A DNA stretch of 6,002 nucleotides. Origin: CAMBDR01 sp046597185 (GTDB lineage Bacteria > Pseudomonadota > Gammaproteobacteria > Burkholderiales > Burkholderiaceae_D). The translations under genes and the position numbers were made by a program. Shown piece after piece: positions 1-4,762 of this stretch. The notes under the pieces were generated by a model. The model did no database searches. It had not been told where the DNA came from and saw only the letters and a program-made list of their open reading frames with translations. The stretch lies in NCBI GenBank assembly GCA_046597185.1, contig JBKJLF010000147.1:1-6002 (forward strand), written 5' to 3'. How positions within the stretch are numbered: position 1 is the first letter of the stretch; each line of letters starts with the position of its first letter.

Positions 1-142
1 CCTCCTCGTCCAGCAACTGCGGCGGTAGGATGCGGCTGCGGCGTAAATACAAAAGGCGCTCAACAATCAAAGCGACCGCAACAATCGATGCAAGTAACAG
101 CGGCCAAATAGGCCAACCAGCGGCAATAAGAATGGCAAACAA
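1..142 (-). CDS. MotA/TolQ/ExbB-family proton channel subunit, N-terminal part
   Basis: This is the 5' end (47 full codons) of a gene that runs off the left edge on the minus strand. The frame reads MFAILIAAGWPIWPLLLAS, followed by a hydrophobic stretch and then VERLLYLRRSRILPP. That is one membrane helix (about residues 2-27) followed by the charged E-R-x2-Y/F-x-R segment typical of TolQ/ExbB/MotA N-termini. Family members form an inner-membrane proton channel that, with an ExbD/TolR-type partner, powers outer-membrane processes. The start is a TTG (140-142) with AGGAG six bases upstream (149-153); no ATG lies in a better position. The gene is divergent from xseA. In betaproteobacteria a gene of this family commonly lies beside xseA, upstream of exbD, lpxK and kdsB, but those genes lie outside the window. 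Only the N-terminus is visible, so ExbB, TolQ and MotA cannot be separated. Confidence 0.85.
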   Translation of the reverse strand, partial: MFAILIAAGWPIWPLLLASIVAVALIVERLLYLRRSRILPPQLLDEE

Positions 143-148
143 GAAACA

Positions 149-153
149 CTCCT
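149..153 (-). promoter_or_regulatory. Shine-Dalgarno site fixing the TTG start of the ExbB-type gene
   Basis: AGGAG on the minus strand lies six bases from the TTG at 140-142. It is the only strong ribosome binding site near this reading frame, and it decides in favour of the unusual TTG start. Confidence 0.75.
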
Positions 154-294
154 GTATTAAAAAACGGCGACGAAAACAGTATCAAAAAAACAAATTACCC
201 AAGGCGATGAAAAATACAACAAATGGTCAAACCAGCCAAACAATGCAAACCCAACAGCAAAATGGAGCGAGCCAAGAATGTATCACAAACTTGG

Positions 295-309
295 CCACAT
301 GATATGTGG
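295..309. repeat. Short palindrome over an exact DnaA box
   Basis: CCACAT, GAT, ATGTGG is a perfect 6-bp dyad with a 3-base centre. Its right arm is part of the exact DnaA box at 305-313, and its left arm completes a weaker facing box (TTGGCCACA, 291-299, two mismatches). Confidence 0.5.
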
Positions 310-342
310 ATAACGGTGTGCGCAAATTCGGGACTGCCAAGT

Positions 343-356
343 TAAGTCATTGATTT
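343..356 (+). repeat. Left arm of 14-bp perfect inverted repeat
   Basis: TAAGTCATTGATTT is the exact reverse complement of 973-986. With a one-base gap, a further nine bases of the two arms agree at seven positions, so the arms may be about 23 bp long. If the outer TA is a duplicated target, the terminal repeats would start AGTCATTG and the unit would be a Tc/IS630-type miniature element; this is inference. A -10-like TATAAT (356-361) overlaps the inner end. Confidence 0.7.
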
Positions 357-364
357 ATAATAGA

Positions 365-383
365 TTTCATCCAACTGATGAAA
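365..383. repeat. Hairpin-forming inverted repeat
   Basis: TTTCATC (365-371) pairs perfectly with GATGAAA (377-383) around a 5-base loop. It lies just inside the left arm of the 14-bp repeat. It is not followed by a T run on either strand, so it is not a standard terminator. Confidence 0.45.
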
Positions 384-462
384 AAACAGGCAGAAAAAAA
401 ATTATGAAATTCGACGCCTGCCGTGCGTTTTAAGACTTATCCCCAGGTCTTGGCCTGGTTCA

Positions 463-483
463 GGCACATTCTTGGCACATTCT
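463..483. repeat. Tandem 10-bp direct repeat, period 11
   Basis: GGCACATTCT occurs at 463-472 and 474-483, one base apart, just after an inverted repeat CCAGG (443-447) and CCTGG (454-458). An 11-bp period places both copies on the same face of the helix, as for a repeated protein-binding site. No regulator is identified. Confidence 0.45.
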
Positions 484-611
484 CGGCAATATTTCAGTGG
501 GATGACATTTACCCACATTGAATGGGGATAAAAGTGTGTACAAGCGCCGACCAAGTGGGCAAAGTCCATGATTTGCAAGGAGTTTTCCGCACTGCACAAA
601 AAAAGTGCAAA

Positions 612-642
612 TTGCGTGTTTTGCCCCAAACCGGGCTATAAT
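612..642 (+). promoter_or_regulatory. Candidate sigma70 promoter inside the intergenic region
   Basis: A perfect TATAAT (637-642) follows TTGCGT (612-617) at a 19-base spacing, which is longer than ideal. Transcription would start near 649 and run through the hairpins at 703-740 towards xseA, giving either a long xseA leader or a short non-coding transcript. Confidence 0.4.
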
Positions 643-702
643 TTCGTCCTTATTAAAACGCGCCCTGGCTAAATTTTAGGCAGCGCCGCCGAAAAAAAAG
701 AT

Positions 703-740
703 TCCACACAGCTTGTGTGGAGAACTGTGTGCACAAGCTG
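703..740 (+). other. Two mutually exclusive hairpins
   Basis: TCCACACA (703-710) and TGTGTGGA (714-721) form a perfect 8-bp stem around GCT. CAGCTTGTG (709-717) and CACAAGCTG (732-740) form a perfect 9-bp stem around a 14-base loop. The two stems share 709-717, so only one can form at a time. In RNA this could be a switch; in DNA the arms also resemble degenerate DnaA boxes. No T run follows, so neither is a clear terminator. Confidence 0.45.
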
Positions 741-867
741 CTAAAGACTATGACAAGCGGCTGTTTTATATACGTTTTTAATCGCTGCTCATTTTTTAGG
801 CATTTTAAAATTAGAATTTTTATACTTTTTTTGTACTACAGAGGAGAATTCAGCGATCCCCACAATC

Positions 868-888
868 TGTGGATAACTTTGTGAGTAA
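868..888 (-). promoter_or_regulatory. Tandem DnaA boxes
   Basis: The minus strand carries TTACTCACA (880-888, one mismatch), three bases, then TTATCCACA (868-876, exact). Reading on along the minus strand comes a GC-richer stretch with a GATC (855-858), then TGTAGTAC (832-839) at the edge of the AT-rich tract. That order of boxes, GC-rich spacer, TAG-like triplet and AT-rich DNA resembles a bacterial unwinding module, though the spacer is long. Confidence 0.5.
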
Positions 889-947
889 CCCTCGCAATGA
901 AGGCCAAAGTGCTTGATACATAAGGGTTTTTTGGCGTTGCCCGAATT

Positions 948-976
948 TTGAGCACAGCTAAATAATCCTTTAAAAT
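948..976 (+). promoter_or_regulatory. Predicted xseA promoter
   Basis: TTGAGC (948-953), an exact 17-base spacer, and TAAAAT (971-976) match the sigma70 consensus at 4 of 6 and 5 of 6 bases. Transcription would start near 983, giving a leader of about 80 bases. The -10 box overlaps the right arm of the 14-bp inverted repeat, so if the 644-bp unit is an inserted element it supplies the whole -35 and most of the -10. Confidence 0.5.
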
Positions 977-986
977 CAATGACTTA
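973..986 (-). repeat. Right arm of 14-bp perfect inverted repeat
   Basis: AAATCAATGACTTA on the plus strand mirrors 343-356 exactly. The bracketed unit is 644 bp and covers most of the DnaA-box-like cluster, though the exact box at 305-313 lies outside it. The arm overlaps the last four bases of the predicted xseA -10 element (971-976). Confidence 0.7.
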
Positions 987-1062
987 GTAATTTTATGAAA
1001 ATCGCATTGCATTTTGTGACTGTTACATGACGTTTTTCCCGAAATTGTGAACAGTTTTTCTG

Positions 1063-2475
1063 ATGAAAGCATTTATGGCTTCTGAAATGACCTCCTCGCC
1101 GGCGATTGGCGCGCTGAATAATCCACTGAATCGCCCGGCAGTGATTAGCGTGTCTCAATTGAATCGCCAGGTCGCGCAACTGTTGGAAAAGCACATCCCT
1201 TTATGCTGGATTGGGGGTGAAGTCTCGAATTTTACGCGCGCGGCATCGGGTCACTGGTATTTCACGCTCAAAGACAAGGATGCCCAAGTTCGTGCAGTGA
1301 TGTTTCGCGGCCGTGCACAATATGCACCATTTTTGCCCCGCGAAGGCGACAAAGTGGAGGTGCGCGCCACGGTTTCGCTGTACACGCCACGGGGTGATTA
1401 TCAAATTAATGTTGAAGCGATCCGGCGCGCCGGGGTGGGCGACCTGTTTGAAGCGTTTTTGCAACTAAAAGACAAACTCGGGGCCGAAGGCTGCTTCGAT
1501 CCGGCGCGAAAAAAGCCGATTCCGCGCTTTGTGCGCACCATTGGCATCATCACCAGCCCACAAGCGGCGGCCTTGCGTGACGTACTGGTAGCGCTGGCGC
1601 GCCGCGCGCCGCATGTGGCGGTGGTACTCTACCCCAGCCCGGTTCAAGGCACTGGCAGTGGCGAGAAGCTGGCGCAAGCCTTGAAGCTGGCCGTGGCGCG
1701 CGATGAGTGCGAGGTTTTGCTCTTGTGTCGCGGCGGTGGCAGTATTGAAGACCTGTGGGCCTTCAATGAAGAAGTGTTGGCGCGGGCGATTTTGGCCAGT
1801 ACCATCCCCGTGATTAGCGGGGTGGGCCATGAAACCGATTTTACCATCGCCGATTTTTGCGCCGACCTGCGCGCTGCCACCCCCACGGCTGCGGCTGAAC
1901 TCGCTGCCGTGCCGCGCGCCGACTGGCTGGCTGCCCTGCAAGCCTTGGCCCATGCCATGACGCGCGCCAACCAGCGCAAACTCAACCAGTTGCAGCAACG
2001 CCTGGACTGGGCCACGCGCCGCCTGCCCAGCCCGGCACTGTTGATCAGCCGCGAACGCTTGCGCCTGAACACGCTAAGCCAGCGTTTGCGCCAGGCGCGG
2101 CTGGCACCGCAACAGCAAGCGCGGCAGGCTTTGCAACAATTGCGCGCCCGTTTGCAAAACCAGATGCTGAAAAATCCGCAGCAGCAGGCCTGGCGCAATC
2201 AATTGCAGCAATACCAGCAAGCCATGCAGCACGCGCTGGCACTGCAACAGCAACAGCGGCGGCAGGCGTTGCATGCGCTGGCCAGCCAACTGGAGCTGCT
2301 CAACCCGCAACGCACGCTGGAGCGCGGCTATGCGATTGTGCGTGATGCCAGTGGCGAGGTGGTGCGCGCTCCCAAACAATTACGGCCAGATGAAGTATTG
2401 CAATTGCGCCTGGCTGAAGGCAGTGCGGAAGTGGGCATCGCTTCGGTGCAAACCAGTTTGGATCAGGCTGGTTAA
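1063..2475 (+). CDS. xseA: Exodeoxyribonuclease VII large subunit
   Basis: XseA is the catalytic large subunit of exodeoxyribonuclease VII. With several small XseB subunits it degrades single-stranded DNA from both ends to short acid-soluble oligonucleotides, acting in the cytoplasm in repair and mismatch correction. The 470-residue protein has an N-terminal OB fold (about 27-122, with ISVSQLN, GEVSNF and GHWYFTLKD), the catalytic domain (about 145-285, with GIITSPQAAALRDV, RGGGSIEDLWAFN and SGVGHETDFTIADF), a Gln/Arg-rich coiled coil (about 290-410) for XseB binding, and a C-terminal LNPQRTLERGYAIV motif. D173, R223, H256 and D259 match in spacing the E. coli residues D155, R205, H238 and D241, proposed as catalytic. 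Length is normal for the family. The start is uncertain: M1, M5 (1075) and M9 (1087) all lack a strong ribosome site. It is convergent with the next gene, 8 bp apart. No xseB is in the window. Confidence 0.97.
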   Translation: MKAFMASEMTSSPAIGALNNPLNRPAVISVSQLNRQVAQLLEKHIPLCWIGGEVSNFTRAASGHWYFTLKDKDAQVRAVMFRGRAQYAPFLPREGDKVEVRATVSLYTPRGDYQINVEAIRRAGVGDLFEAFLQLKDKLGAEGCFDPARKKPIPRFVRTIGIITSPQAAALRDVLVALARRAPHVAVVLYPSPVQGTGSGEKLAQALKLAVARDECEVLLLCRGGGSIEDLWAFNEEVLARAILASTIPVISGVGHETDFTIADFCADLRAATPTAAAELAAVPRADWLAALQALAHAMTRANQRKLNQLQQRLDWATRRLPSPALLISRERLRLNTLSQRLRQARLAPQQQARQALQQLRARLQNQMLKNPQQQAWRNQLQQYQQAMQHALALQQQQRRQALHALASQLELLNPQRTLERGYAIVRDASGEVVRAPKQLRPDEVLQLRLAEGSAEVGIASVQTSLDQAG

Positions 2476-2483
2476 GAAAGCAA

Positions 2484-3644
2484 CTAAGCAAACACCTCAT
2501 CCAAAGCGCGTTGCAAGCTGCCAATCACTGCGTCGGCCGTATCCAAACCCAGGGCCAGCCGCACCAGCGAATCACTGATGCCGGCAAAGTCACGTTCTTC
2601 CTGGGTTTGCTTGTAGTAGGCAAAAATGCAGGGCTGTTCGATAAAGGCATGCACGCCACCAAAGCCGGTGGCCATAAAGGCGATATCGACGCTATCGACA
2701 AAGCGCCTGGTTTGTTCCAGATCGCCATTGATCTCAAATGAAATCAAGCCACCATGCCCGCCGAGCTGATGCGCCAGTGCGGCGTGCGGGTGTGAGGCCA
2801 GCCCGGTGTAAAACACCTGTTTCACGCGTGGCTCGCTCTCCAACCATTGCGCCACAGTTAAGCCGCAGGCGTTAATGTGCTGCATGCGCAGTGGCAAGGT
2901 CTGCATACCCGCCAAAATGCGCGAAACATTACCCGATTCACAAATCGAGCCATTTACATTGCGCAGCGCCTTGATACAGGCAATTATTTCACGACTACCC
3001 GCCACCGAACCCGCCATGGCATTGGTATGGCCGCCGATGTATTTGCTGAGGCTGTGGATCACCAGATCGGCACCGCATTGCGCTGGTTTCAGGTTGATCG
3101 GGGTGGCCACCGTCGAATCCACCGCCAGTAAACAGGTAGCGGGCAACATCTGGCGTAGCGCGGCAATATCGGCCATCAATAAATGCGGGTTACTGGGTAT
3201 TTCCAGCAATACCAGCCGGGTTTTTAAACTCACCGCCTTTGCAACTTGTTGCAAAACACTGTCCGCGCTGTGCAGATCGGGGCTGATTGCCCTGGTTTGA
3301 ATACCGTAATTTGGCAAATAATTTTTGCACAGGGTTGAGATGTTGCGATAGCCCTTGGCAGAATAAATCACTTGTTCGCCCTGCTGGCAAAGGGCCAATA
3401 TCATGTTGAAAATCGCCGCCATGCCACTGGGGAATACCGCTGCTGCGGCGCAGCCATCCAGTGCTGCCATTTGCTGTTCCAATAATTCCCAGCCAAAATT
3501 ATCATAGCGCGCATAACGGGCTTGCCTGCCCACGCCATTGTGGTAATCGATCACAGCCTGGGAATTTTCGAAATAATAGCTGGCCGAAACGGCCATGGCG
3601 GGTACAACCGGATGCTGGAAATCTTCTTTCTGCGTCTTATTCAT
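2484..3644 (-). CDS. Cys/Met-metabolism PLP-dependent enzyme (trans-sulfuration family, divergent)
   Basis: This 386-residue protein belongs to the fold-type I PLP family of cystathionine gamma-synthase, cystathionine beta-lyase, methionine gamma-lyase and O-acetylhomoserine sulfhydrylase, which cleave or replace groups at C-beta or C-gamma of sulfur amino acids. K201 in VIHSLSKYIGGH is the predicted Schiff-base lysine; D176 (VDSTVATP) would hold the pyridine nitrogen, Y99 would stack on the ring, Y44 and R46 (YARYDN) would bind phosphate across the dimer, and R362 (LVRLALG) the substrate carboxylate. Several family signatures deviate: NPT after YxR-x-x is NFG, DNTFATP is DSTVATP, and ETPSNP is EIPSNP. 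Substrate specificity therefore cannot be assigned. The start at 3642-3644 is chosen for the GGAGG four bases upstream; a longer frame to 3743 adds a non-conserved leader. The gene stands alone, convergent with xseA and divergent from the IS110 remnant. Confidence 0.9.
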   Translation of the reverse strand: MNKTQKEDFQHPVVPAMAVSASYYFENSQAVIDYHNGVGRQARYARYDNFGWELLEQQMAALDGCAAAAVFPSGMAAIFNMILALCQQGEQVIYSAKGYRNISTLCKNYLPNYGIQTRAISPDLHSADSVLQQVAKAVSLKTRLVLLEIPSNPHLLMADIAALRQMLPATCLLAVDSTVATPINLKPAQCGADLVIHSLSKYIGGHTNAMAGSVAGSREIIACIKALRNVNGSICESGNVSRILAGMQTLPLRMQHINACGLTVAQWLESEPRVKQVFYTGLASHPHAALAHQLGGHGGLISFEINGDLEQTRRFVDSVDIAFMATGFGGVHAFIEQPCIFAYYKQTQEERDFAGISDSLVRLALGLDTADAVIGSLQRALDEVFA

Positions 3645-3648
3645 ATTG

Positions 3649-3653
3649 CCTCC
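3649..3653 (-). promoter_or_regulatory. Strong Shine-Dalgarno site of the PLP enzyme gene
   Basis: GGAGG on the minus strand lies four bases before the ATG at 3642-3644. It sets the start at MNKTQKEDF rather than 33 codons upstream, where no ribosome site is seen. Confidence 0.75.
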
Positions 3654-3689
3654 AAAATTTTTCCAGAGAAATAAATATTTTCCATAGAA

Positions 3690-3695
3690 ATTATA
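3690..3695 (-). promoter_or_regulatory. -10 element of the PLP enzyme promoter
   Basis: A perfect minus-strand TATAAT is preceded by another TA step. A start near 3682 would give a leader of about 38 bases. The only -35-like hexamer, TTGCCC (3710-3715), is just 14 bases away, so the -35 is poor; the nearby IS110 remnant may have altered the upstream sequence. Confidence 0.35.
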
Positions 3696-3742
3696 TAGGA
3701 GTACAAGGTGGGCAAGATCGATTAATCCACCAAATAGCCACA

Positions 3743-4484
3743 CTCAAAACGCCCCCACTGTACTCGGACGTTCACGGCAAGGCTGGTCGCGCCATGGTCA
3801 AGGCCATCATCGAAGGTCGCACGATAAGCGAGATTCTTGATCTGGCTGGAAAGTTGCGCGCAACCCGTGAGGAATTGTTCGAGGCGCTGCAACCGGAAGA
3901 GTTGGGCGGCCCACATCTTTTCGTGATGACGGAAATCATGGCCCACATTGAGGAGCTTGAGGCACGCATGGCCCATTTCGAACAGGCACTGCTCCAAGGT
4001 CTGACCGCCTGGCAGCCGCAACTGGTTCTACTCCAGACCATTCCCGGTATCGACCAGATGGGTGGCGCGCTGTTGCTGGTGGAGACCGGTGCCGACATGG
4101 ACAGCTTCGGCAGCGCCGAGAGGTTCGTTTCGTGGGTTGGGATTTGTTCTGGCAACAACGAGAGTGCAGGCAAGCGCAAAAGCGGGAAAACCCGCAAGGG
4201 TAATTCTTGGGTGCGCCGTCTGCTCTGCGAGTTCGCTCAAGCGGCCGCCCGCAGTCGTTGCGCGCTGAAGGACAAATTTGCGGCCCTGAGCATGCGCAAG
4301 GGACACAAAAAATCCATCGTGGCACTCGCGCACAAAATGCTTCGCATCATTTTTTCTATGCTAAAAAAACAATACGCCATATCAGGACCGAACCGTGGAC
4401 TACGAGGCATTAAGCGTCAAGCGCAATGCACCGCGCTGGATCAGGATGCTGATGAAGCACGGATTCATTCCTAATAATGCGTAA
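3743..4484 (+). pseudogene. IS110-family transposase remnant (5'-truncated, frameshifted)
   Basis: IS110 transposases are DEDD/serine recombinases that cut and rejoin DNA, guided by a bridge RNA. Only the C-terminal part remains. Recognisable homology begins near 3743 (LKTPPLYSDVHGKAGRAM). It continues through a coiled linker (EEL..LEARMAHFEQALL), QTIPGID (from 4034) and the Tnp domain SWVGICSGNNESAGKRKSG to KGHKKSIVALAHKMLR. The Ser of NNES (4163-4165) corresponds to the catalytic Ser241 of IS621. The N-terminal RuvC-like half, with all four acidic residues, is absent, as are an ATG and the 5' non-coding region. After an A7 run (4363-4369) the conserved ending (YQDRTVDYEALSVKRNAPRW...PNNA) continues in the +1 frame and stops at 4482-4484; the uninterrupted frame instead stops at 4472-4474. 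An A6 run would restore the frame. The upstream open frame from 3461 is the antisense of the PLP gene, not transposase. Almost surely inactive. Confidence 0.85.
3743..4484 (+). mobile_element. IS110-family insertion sequence, partial
   Basis: The remnant of the element is defined by its transposase homology. The left end is missing and neither exact boundary can be placed, because IS110 elements usually lack terminal inverted repeats and target duplications. The right end probably lies somewhere in 4485-4640. It separates the PLP enzyme gene from the accessory gene pair. Confidence 0.7.
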
Positions 4485-4580
4485 GGTTTTTTAGCGGCTA
4501 TCAACCAATTTTTCCCGATCTTGCGTTTCGGCCAGCGGCAGGTCAGATATTGTTACGGCTGCCCGGGGGTGTCTTTTACG

Positions 4581-4718
4581 CTAACGGCATTGCTTGCCGT
4601 CGCCATGTCCGCGTACCCGTAGTAGACATGTATGGGTTGACAGTGCCGCACACGGCAGTAAGATGCCGATTATCAACAACAAAACGATTGCTGATGAAAT
4701 GATGATTTCAATTGCCAT
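4581..4718 (-). CDS. Doubtful small single-membrane-segment ORF
   Basis: This 45-codon frame starts MAIEIIISS and has one strong hydrophobic segment (about residues 5-26, ending ILLPCAAL), then a basic tail ending GDGKQCR. I recognise no family. No good ribosome site precedes the ATG at 4716-4718. A neighbouring frame reads HVYYGYADMATASNAVSVKD and ends at a stop, so the tail might once have continued in that frame. It lies opposite the promoter candidate for the gene at 4763. Membrane-like small ORFs arise easily by chance. Confidence 0.2.
   Translation of the reverse strand: MAIEIIISSAIVLLLIIGILLPCAALSTHTCLLRVRGHGDGKQCR
4637..4664 (+). promoter_or_regulatory. Candidate promoter with internal dyad for the accessory pair
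   Basis: A perfect TTGACA (4637-4642) and TAAGAT (4659-4664) are 16 bases apart. The dyad TGCCG, CACA, CGGCA (4644-4657) fills nearly the whole spacer, a typical place for a repressor or MerR-type site. Transcription would start near 4671, about 90-110 bases before the first gene. Confidence 0.5.
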
Positions 4719-4762
4719 TTTTTGCTAGTTGATTTATATTGGCGCACGGTAAATTTTATTGA

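Larger units (their letters stand above)
305..888. other. Cluster of DnaA-box-like sites with AT-rich tract (origin-like or DnaA-titration region)
   Basis: The DnaA box consensus is TTATCCACA. Exact copies on the minus strand lie at 305-313 and 868-876. One-mismatch copies are TTATCCCCA at 437-445 (+) and 523-531 (-), TTACCCACA at 509-517 (+) and TTACTCACA at 880-888 (-). Copies matching the looser TTWTNCACA with one mismatch are TTGTACACA at 535-543 (-) and TTGTGCACA at 728-736 (-). The boxes at 868 and 880 are tandem with a 12-bp period. A very AT-rich stretch (about 764-838) lies beside them, as an unwinding element would. No dnaA, dnaN, gyrB or rpmH is visible, so this may be an origin, a DnaA-titration or regulatory site, or chance enrichment in AT-rich DNA. 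The sites are seen directly; the function is inferred. Confidence 0.45.
143..1062. other. Long AT-rich divergent intergenic region
   Basis: About 920 bases separate the ExbB-type start and the xseA start, much longer than a divergent promoter region needs. I see no convincing gene: the open frames inside lack ribosome sites and recognisable domains. Positions about 171-290 are poor in T on the plus strand (13 T in 120 bases). What it does hold is listed separately: DnaA-box-like 9-mers, a 14-bp inverted repeat pair (343-356 and 973-986), hairpins at 365-383 and 703-740, an AT-rich tract at 764-838, and promoters at 612-642 and 948-976. Confidence 0.8.
4485..4762. other. Intergenic stretch between the IS110 remnant and the accessory pair
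   Basis: This 278-base stretch holds no certain gene. It probably includes the right end of the IS110 element. It contains three dyads: ACGGCA (4584-4589) with TGCCGT (4595-4600); CATGTC (4604-4609) with GACATG (4625-4630); and TGCCG (4644-4648) with CGGCA (4653-4657). It also holds a promoter candidate at 4637-4664 and a doubtful minus-strand small ORF at 4581-4718. Confidence 0.6.

Noticed and set aside
30..302. 90-codon plus-strand ORF opposite the ExbB-type start
   Set aside because: It is a low-complexity K/R/Q/N-rich frame antisense to the real minus-strand gene and its leader, with no ribosome site or domain.
443..458. CCAGG/CCTGG inverted repeat as a terminator
   Set aside because: It has a short stem, no T run and no gene ending nearby.
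593..609. TGCAC-A7-GTGCA hairpin as a terminator
   Set aside because: The stem is only five base pairs with an all-A loop, and no T run follows on either strand.
402..629. 75-codon minus-strand ORF in the intergenic region
   Set aside because: No ribosome site and no recognisable domain, and it overlaps box-like and repeat sequences; most likely chance.
143..1062. CRISPR array or tRNA in the long intergenic region
   Set aside because: No regularly spaced repeats of CRISPR length and no cloverleaf with a CCA end were seen.
836..1072. 78-codon minus-strand ORF over the xseA promoter
   Set aside because: It covers the tandem boxes and promoter and shows no protein-family features.
3461..3742. 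5' extension of the transposase open frame
   Set aside because: This part is the antisense of the PLP enzyme gene and its leader; transposase homology begins only near 3743, so the open frame is fortuitous.
3645..3743. Upstream start for the PLP enzyme (33 extra codons)
   Set aside because: The extra leader is non-conserved in character, covers the -10 element and lacks a ribosome site, while the ATG at 3642-3644 has GGAGG.
4663..4728. 21-codon plus-strand ORF (MPIINNKTIADEMM...)
   Set aside because: Its ATG lies inside the -10 element of the promoter candidate and it has no ribosome site.
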